NCBI GenBank assembly: GCA_017507205.1
Contig: JAFWBH010000143.1
Coordinates: 1 to 6,165 of the forward strand
Length of the DNA: 6,165 nt
From: Clostridia bacterium
GTDB lineage: Bacteria; Bacillota; Clostridia; Christensenellales; CAG-917
Direction of reading: 5' to 3'
Made by a program: the position numbers and the translations under genes. The notes beneath the pieces are model-generated. The model made no database searches. It saw nothing but the letters and a program-made list of their open reading frames with translations, and was not told the origin of the DNA. How positions within the stretch are numbered: the first letter of the stretch is position 1; each line of letters begins with the position of its first letter. Below, one piece after another: positions 5,976 through 6,165 of the stretch.

Positions 5976-6165
5976 TGGATGCAAAGAAGGTCACAGCAAT
6001 AGTCACAAGGGCAGTGCCTTATGGTGATGCAGATATGATTCTCACCCTCGTGTCAATTGAAGAGGGAAAGATGACAGTCACTGCAAAATCATGTCTAAAG
6101 CCAAAGGCAAAGCTTCGCTACGCAACAGAGCCTATGAATTTTGGCGAGTATATGCTTGCAGGCAA
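5975..6165 (+). CDS. recO: DNA repair protein RecO, N-terminal part (3' end outside window)
   Basis: The first 63 codons of recO are visible, then the window ends. RecO works in the RecFOR pathway, helping RecA load onto SSB-coated DNA and annealing strands. The visible part is the N-terminal OB-fold, with VTAIVTRAVPYGDADMILTL (6-25), EEGKMTVTAKSCLKPKAKL (29-47) and FGEYMLAG (56-63) matching the usual pattern of IV-R-YGE-D-I-TLF, GK--a-ARG and Y-GE. The start ATG shares its A with the era stop (TAATG). AAGGA (5958-5962) is a possible, rather distant, ribosome binding site. Position directly after era is the usual place for recO in Bacillota and supports the call. The zinc finger and helical part would lie beyond the window. 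Confidence 0.92.
   Translation, partial: MDAKKVTAIVTRAVPYGDADMILTLVSIEEGKMTVTAKSCLKPKAKLRYATEPMNFGEYMLAG

Noticed and set aside
5520..5984. A 154-codon antisense open frame across the 3' part of era
   Set aside because: It is opposite the Era KH domain and shows no family motif; rich in Cys, His and Leu as expected from a shadow frame.

Overview
The window looks like a Firmicutes chromosome, most likely an anaerobic low-to-mid-GC Clostridia-type genome. The evidence is the gene order yqfC-yqfD-phoH-pgpH(yqfF)-ybeY-era-recO, a conserved housekeeping and sporulation cluster of Bacillota, with every gene on the + strand. The two sporulation-family genes (yqfC, yqfD) suggest a spore former or a recent descendant of one. 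I cannot name the species. I see no mobile element, CRISPR array, tRNA or rRNA.

Region 1 (1-563) is the 3' end of dnaB, the replicative helicase, followed by a strong intrinsic terminator. The helicase carries a 73-residue acidic tail whose last residues (GDEDLPF) look like the C-terminal peptide of single-stranded DNA-binding protein (SSB). Region 2 (564-606) is a short AT-rich gap. It must hold the main promoter of the downstream cluster unless that cluster has only internal promoters. Its best promoter-like matches place transcription start almost on the yqfC start codon, and no Shine-Dalgarno sequence is visible there.

Region 3 (607-6165) is a tightly packed probable operon. yqfC and yqfD overlap by 8 nt, phoH starts directly after the yqfD stop, pgpH follows after 15 nt, pgpH/ybeY and era/recO each overlap by 1 nt, and 23 nt separate ybeY from era. 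The genes link membrane-associated sporulation factors (YqfC, YqfD), RNA metabolism and ribosome maturation (PhoH, YbeY, Era), cyclic di-AMP turnover (PgpH) and recombinational repair (RecO, cut by the window end).

The most notable departures from the usual pattern are the SSB-like tail on DnaB; a PgpH of about 491 residues that keeps all transmembrane and HD catalytic parts but has lost the large extracellular sensor domain; a basic N-terminal extension on YqfD; and the absence of dgkA and cdd, which sit between ybeY and era in Bacillus subtilis. No wholly new system is evident. The DnaB tail and the shortened PgpH are the best leads.
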